A stretch of DNA of 44,997 nucleotides, taken from NCBI GenBank assembly GCA_947258885.1, contig CAMYKD010000014.1, positions 9,870 to 54,866 on the forward strand. The letters run 5' to 3'. The notes under the pieces are model-generated. The model ran no database searches, was not told the origin of the DNA, and worked only from the letters and a program-made list of their open reading frames with translations. Positions within the stretch are counted from its first letter, which is position 1, and each line of letters opens with the position of its first letter. The translations under genes and the position numbers were made by a program. Positions 42,043-44,997 of this stretch are shown piece by piece. Origin of the DNA: an uncultured Kiloniellales bacterium (GTDB lineage: Bacteria > Pseudomonadota > Alphaproteobacteria > Kiloniellales > JAKSDN01).

Positions 42043-42768
42043 ATGCCCGGCTCCCTTGTGCGCCGGCCGCATCGCGACGAACCGGTTTGGCGCAGCACGA
42101 TCAAGGGACCGAGAGCGATATTCTCCACCTATAGCCGCGGCGAGCGGATCGCCGACGGGTTGATCCATGTCCTCGGCGTGACGGCCGGCTGTATCGGCGT
42201 CGCCGTGCTCATTGCCATCGCCCTGTCCGGGGACAGCGCGCTCCTGACGCTCAGCCTGGCGCTCTACGGCTGCGGCCTGCTCGCCATGCTGACCTTCTCG
42301 GCGCTCTACAACACCTCGGCCCACCCGGCGCGCCGGGCGCTGCTGCGCCGCTTCGACCACGCCGCGATCTTCGTCATGATCGCGGGCAGCTACACGCCCT
42401 TCGCCCTGCTCAAGATCGGCGGCGTCCTGGGCTGGGGCCTGGTCGGCTTCGTCTGGCTGGTGGCGGCCGGCGGCGCGGCGGTCAAGCTGCTCCGGCCACA
42501 CTATCTGGAGGGCCGCACCGTGGCCGCCTGTCTCCTGCTCGGCTGGACCGTGGTGGTCGCCTTCGGGCCCCTGGCCGCGGCGCTGCCGGGCTGGTCCCTC
42601 GCCCTGCTCACGGCCGGCGGCCTGCTCTACAGCGTCGGCGTGGTGTTCCACCTGTGGCAGCGCCTGGCCTTCCACAAGGCGATCTGGCACGGCTTCGTGC
42701 TGGCCGGCGCGTCCTGCCACTACGCCGCGATCCTGGGCGCCGTGGCGCTGTCCGGCACCACCGCCTGA
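42043..42768 (+). CDS. Hemolysin III/PAQR family membrane protein
   Basis: A 241-residue membrane protein. The core YSRGERIADGLIHVLGVTAG (residues about 29-48) and LTFSALYNTSAHP, RRFDHAAIFVMIAGSYTPFALL and WHGFVLAGASCHYAAIL motifs identify the PAQR/hemolysin III family with about seven transmembrane helices. Members are described as hydrolases or channels; the local role is unknown. ATG 42043 has an AAGGA sequence 5 bases upstream. An in-frame ATG at 42001 adds 14 residues. Confidence 0.92.
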   Translation: MPGSLVRRPHRDEPVWRSTIKGPRAIFSTYSRGERIADGLIHVLGVTAGCIGVAVLIAIALSGDSALLTLSLALYGCGLLAMLTFSALYNTSAHPARRALLRRFDHAAIFVMIAGSYTPFALLKIGGVLGWGLVGFVWLVAAGGAAVKLLRPHYLEGRTVAACLLLGWTVVVAFGPLAAALPGWSLALLTAGGLLYSVGVVFHLWQRLAFHKAIWHGFVLAGASCHYAAILGAVALSGTTA

Positions 42769-42798
42769 CCCTAGCCGCCTGACCCTAGCCGCCTGACC
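42761..42798 (+). repeat. Tandem repeat, 14-bp unit, overlapping the PAQR stop codon
   Basis: CCGCCTGACCCTAG at 42761-42774 and 42775-42788, with a partial copy at 42789-42798. The TGA of the upstream gene is in the first unit, so slippage would not change the protein. The rest of the 323-bp gap to the next gene contains an AT-rich promoter region. Confidence 0.9.
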
Positions 42799-43026
42799 GC
42801 GGCCGGCCCCCACCGGCGCGGCTTCCTCCTCCCTCTCCGCCCGCCGTCAGCGCCCCATCGCGGCGCGGCGTCCGTCCCGGGCGCGCAATACCATTCTCGA
42901 CGGAACGAGCCCATGCAAAGCAAACTGTTGTTTGTTTTCAATGGGTTAGCGGAACGCTGCGGGGACCGACTCTATATTCTAAGCCTTTGAAAACAAAGAG
43001 ACTCTATGAATATTCCTTTTTTGTTC

Positions 43027-43055
43027 TTGACATGCGCGATAAAATATGCTTTAGT
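43027..43055 (+). promoter_or_regulatory. Candidate promoter in an AT-rich island
   Basis: TTGACA (43027-43032), a 17-base spacer and TTTAGT (43050-43055, 4 of 6 to TATAAT). The surrounding 42900-43060 is far richer in A/T than the neighbouring DNA. It lies 37 bp before the start of the 249-residue hypothetical gene. Confidence 0.6.
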
Positions 43056-43091
43056 ACCTATCTTGGGAGATCAACCGCCGAGGAGGACCCC

Positions 43092-43841
43092 ATGACCAGC
43101 CTGGCCCCGACTGCCGAAGCGCTCTCGGACGCAGCGCCCGACGGCGGCCGCACCCCAGCCGACGGACCCTGCGCGCCGGACGGGGCGCCCGACCCGACTC
43201 CCGGCGCGCCCCGCGGCAACCGCGAAGCGATGCTGGCCGAGCAGATGGCCGCCTGCCATCGCGTGGTCCTGGACTGCCTGGCCCGGGCCACGCGGGCCGG
43301 CGACGCCGAGGCCGCGCGCCACGGCGAGCTGCGTCTGGCCGCCCGCTTCATGTCCCTCTTCCTGGGCCAGAACGGCGCCCTCGACCGCCACCGCGACCAC
43401 CTTCGAAGGGCGCGCGCAGCGGACGAGAAGGCCGGGCGCGAGCGCCTCGGCCGCCAGGTGACCCTGGCCGCCGCGCAAGGCCGCGGCCTGGCCCAGGGCT
43501 TCGAGGCCTCGCTGCGCCGCTTCGAGCAGGCGCAGCGGGAGCGCAAGGCGGCAAGGGACCGGGAGGCCGGGGCGCCGCCGGGCACCCTCGCCGCCCCGAC
43601 CGAACCCACCGAGCCAGGGGCCGAGAATGGTCCGCCGGACAGCGACCCGGCCAGCCCCGCCTACTCGGCAGCCCACGACCTCGAGGGCTGGCTCGAAGCC
43701 TTCGCCGCGCCGCCGCGCCGGGCCGAAACGCCGCCGGTCACCGCCGCCCCACCGCCCAAGCTCACCCGCCAGCAGCGCCGCGCCGCCGAGCGCGCCCGGA
43801 AGAAGGCCGCCCGCGCCGCCGAGGCCGTGAATTCGGGGTGA
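43092..43841 (+). CDS. Hypothetical Ala/Arg-rich helical protein
   Basis: A 249-residue protein not recognised as a known family. ATG 43092 has GAGGAGG 5 bases upstream; the longer reading from TTG 42987 is unlikely. The first 40 residues are Ala/Pro-rich. Residues about 45-165 are predicted helical and charged (REAMLAEQMAACHRVVLDC; RDHLRRARAADEKAGRERL), then a Pro/Glu linker, and the tail LTRQQRRAAERARKKAARAA is strongly basic and could bind nucleic acid. It has its own AT-rich promoter region and no obvious partner. Confidence 0.7.
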   Translation: MTSLAPTAEALSDAAPDGGRTPADGPCAPDGAPDPTPGAPRGNREAMLAEQMAACHRVVLDCLARATRAGDAEAARHGELRLAARFMSLFLGQNGALDRHRDHLRRARAADEKAGRERLGRQVTLAAAQGRGLAQGFEASLRRFEQAQRERKAARDREAGAPPGTLAAPTEPTEPGAENGPPDSDPASPAYSAAHDLEGWLEAFAAPPRRAETPPVTAAPPPKLTRQQRRAAERARKKAARAAEAVNSG

Positions 43842-44114
43842 GGGGACGTAGGTTGGGTGCGTGCTTTCGTCGTGGCCAAGACGTTGCTTTTGAGCTCTTC
43901 TAGTGCAACCAAATCTCTGCTTTGGGTCGTCTCCCGACCATCAGGGAAGACGGCCAAGGGGTCCGCCGCCAAGGGTCAAGCGGAAGGACCTGGCGGAAAA
44001 GCCGACGCGCGCGCCCGAACTTCCGGTGTCGGGGGTCTTCCGGCCCTGGCCGGCACCAACTCGGAAAGGGTCTTTCTAGCCACATCCAGACAATGCGCAT
44101 GGCGCACCGCCACG

Positions 44115-44997
44115 TCACTGAAAAGGCCTCCCGAAATACGTCAGCACCCAAATCGCCACGAGGTACACACTGACCAACGACTGAAGCCCGGAGACGACCC
44201 TTACTCTGCCCCGGCCACGGAGGGCAAACTCTGTCGGTTGTATTCGCGAGATCCACGTCCCAACGTTGAGTTCCCGCCAGCCGATTTGGAAGGCGGAAAG
44301 CAGGGAGAAGTAGAGTGCCCAGGCGTACACGGCGGGCATGTCGGCAGTGAGGCGGTCAACTCGGACTTTATCAGCCGCGGTTATCCCCATTTCACCGCCC
44401 TCCAGGCGTTCTCGCGGCCATACTCGGAAGATGCCGTGTCGGTCGAAGGCGACGGCTGGCGGCGTCGCGATCGGATACGTGTAGATAACCGTCATCCCGA
44501 CCATCAGCCCCAGCATGATCAGCAACGCCCGTCCGGGGTAGAGACCCCAGCCAGTGGTCCACTCGAAGAAGATTAGCTGGAACCAACCGCCAAGCTTCTC
44601 CGCGAGAGAGCCACTTTGCCGCGCATGGAGCGCCTTGCCGTGCTCGATGGCGTACGTCGCTTCCCGCTCTAAACCACGCAGCCCTCCCTTCTGAAGCAGT
44701 TCGCGGAGCTGCACAAGGCCGATCTGTTCCCCGGGCGGAAACTTGACGATTGCGAGACCCCTAATCCCTGGCAGGTAGCCCTCTGGCGGCGGCGAGTCGG
44801 GCGCATAGAGAGCTCCGTCGAGACTAGCAAACGGCAAGTGGGCGTTATCCACGTTCGTCGCAAGTAGGTATGCTGCCTGGAGATTGGCGCGCTGGAGGTC
44901 GGCCTCCTGGAGGTCGGCGTCAAGGAGACTGGCCTCCTGGAGGTTGGCGTCCACCAGGTTGGCCCTACGCAGGTTGCCGCGCAGGAGGTTGGCCGCC
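44115..44997 (-). CDS. Pentapeptide-repeat membrane protein, N-terminus beyond window
   Basis: The reverse-strand reading is open to the window end. Residues begin with pentapeptide repeats (ANL/ADLQEA type: LRRANL, DANLQEASLLDADLQEADLQ), read as a right-handed beta helix. A charged linker and about three hydrophobic segments follow (ALLIMLGLMVGMTVIYTYP; VYAWALYFSLLSAFQI; GLQSLVSVYLVAIWVLTYF). The layout recalls pentapeptide proteins with ion-channel-like tails, but no TVGYG potassium filter is present (FQIGWRELNVG instead). The 5' end and start are outside the window. The 273-bp gap before it shows nothing recognisable. Confidence 0.82.
   Translation of the reverse strand, partial: AANLLRGNLRRANLVDANLQEASLLDADLQEADLQRANLQAAYLLATNVDNAHLPFASLDGALYAPDSPPPEGYLPGIRGLAIVKFPPGEQIGLVQLRELLQKGGLRGLEREATYAIEHGKALHARQSGSLAEKLGGWFQLIFFEWTTGWGLYPGRALLIMLGLMVGMTVIYTYPIATPPAVAFDRHGIFRVWPRERLEGGEMGITAADKVRVDRLTADMPAVYAWALYFSLLSAFQIGWRELNVGTWISRIQPTEFALRGRGRVRVVSGLQSLVSVYLVAIWVLTYFGRPFQ

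Noticed and set aside
44860-44997. Possible CRISPR-like 15-bp periodicity at the right edge
   Set aside because: The repeats encode the pentapeptide motif in frame, so they are coding repeats, with no spacers.
1-44997. tRNA, rRNA or other structural RNA genes
   Set aside because: I looked for cloverleaf T-loops and found none; only the TPP riboswitch is a confident RNA element.

Overview
This window is a high-GC chromosomal segment from an alphaproteobacterium, most likely in the Rhodospirillales in the broad sense. The assignment rests on gene order and gene types. The clusters comF-grxC-nit-DUF1178 with ubiG and lysC, secA/PpiC-type isomerase/argJ/mutT, and xerD-aroK-aroB-CorC-cobS-cobT are familiar alphaproteobacterial neighbourhoods, and a malyl-CoA lyase and MeaB are also present. 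No rRNA, tRNA, CRISPR array, transposase, prophage or defence island was seen. Most of the DNA is core genome, and the unusual material lies in intergenic DNA and in a few small or decayed genes.

Layout. Positions 1-5.2 kb (minus strand) carry rodZ-like, ispG, hisS and the start of hemA. A 264-bp MITE-like element with 32-bp terminal inverted repeats lies directly against the ispG ribosome-binding region. Positions 5.4-11.7 kb carry lysC, ubiG, a DUF1178 gene, two methyltransferase genes, nit, grxC and comF. Positions 11.7-18.9 kb carry a ribbon-helix-helix gene, an integral membrane protein gene, mutT, argJ, a periplasmic PPIase gene and secA, whose start region is duplicated. Positions 18.9-25.0 kb carry a ThDP-dependent enzyme, an acyl-CoA dehydrogenase, accA, a TPP riboswitch controlling a lone thiY-type binding protein, and malyl-CoA lyase. 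Positions 25.1-35.8 kb carry xerD, a 623-residue secreted protein overlapped by an unlisted 48-residue membrane protein, aroK-aroB, a CorC-type protein, DUF2889, a J-domain protein and cobS-cobT.

From 35.8 kb the content becomes more accessory. It includes a haloalkane dehalogenase, a Crp-family regulator followed by a Crp-like palindrome and a 38-residue membrane microprotein, a frameshifted dienelactone hydrolase pseudogene, a phytase-like secreted esterase, rpmB, meaB, a VOC protein, a hemolysin III family protein, an unrecognised helical protein behind an AT-rich promoter island, and a truncated pentapeptide-repeat membrane protein. Between 39.4 and 42.0 kb there is a cluster of related intergenic repeats, two of them facing each other.

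How the genes work together. The window mixes translation and protein export (hisS, rpmB, secA, PPIase), isoprenoid, haem and ubiquinone synthesis (ispG, hemA, ubiG), amino-acid and aromatic synthesis (lysC, argJ, aroK, aroB), acyl-CoA metabolism (accA, acyl-CoA dehydrogenase, mcl, meaB) and cobalamin synthesis (cobS, cobT). MeaB supports a B12-dependent mutase, so it links functionally to cobST. I found no clear novel multi-gene defence or biosynthetic system. The best leads are the MITE-like element at ispG, the Crp/microprotein locus, the orphan riboswitch-controlled thiY with a possible Shine-Dalgarno-sequestering hairpin, and the repeat family near rpmB and meaB.
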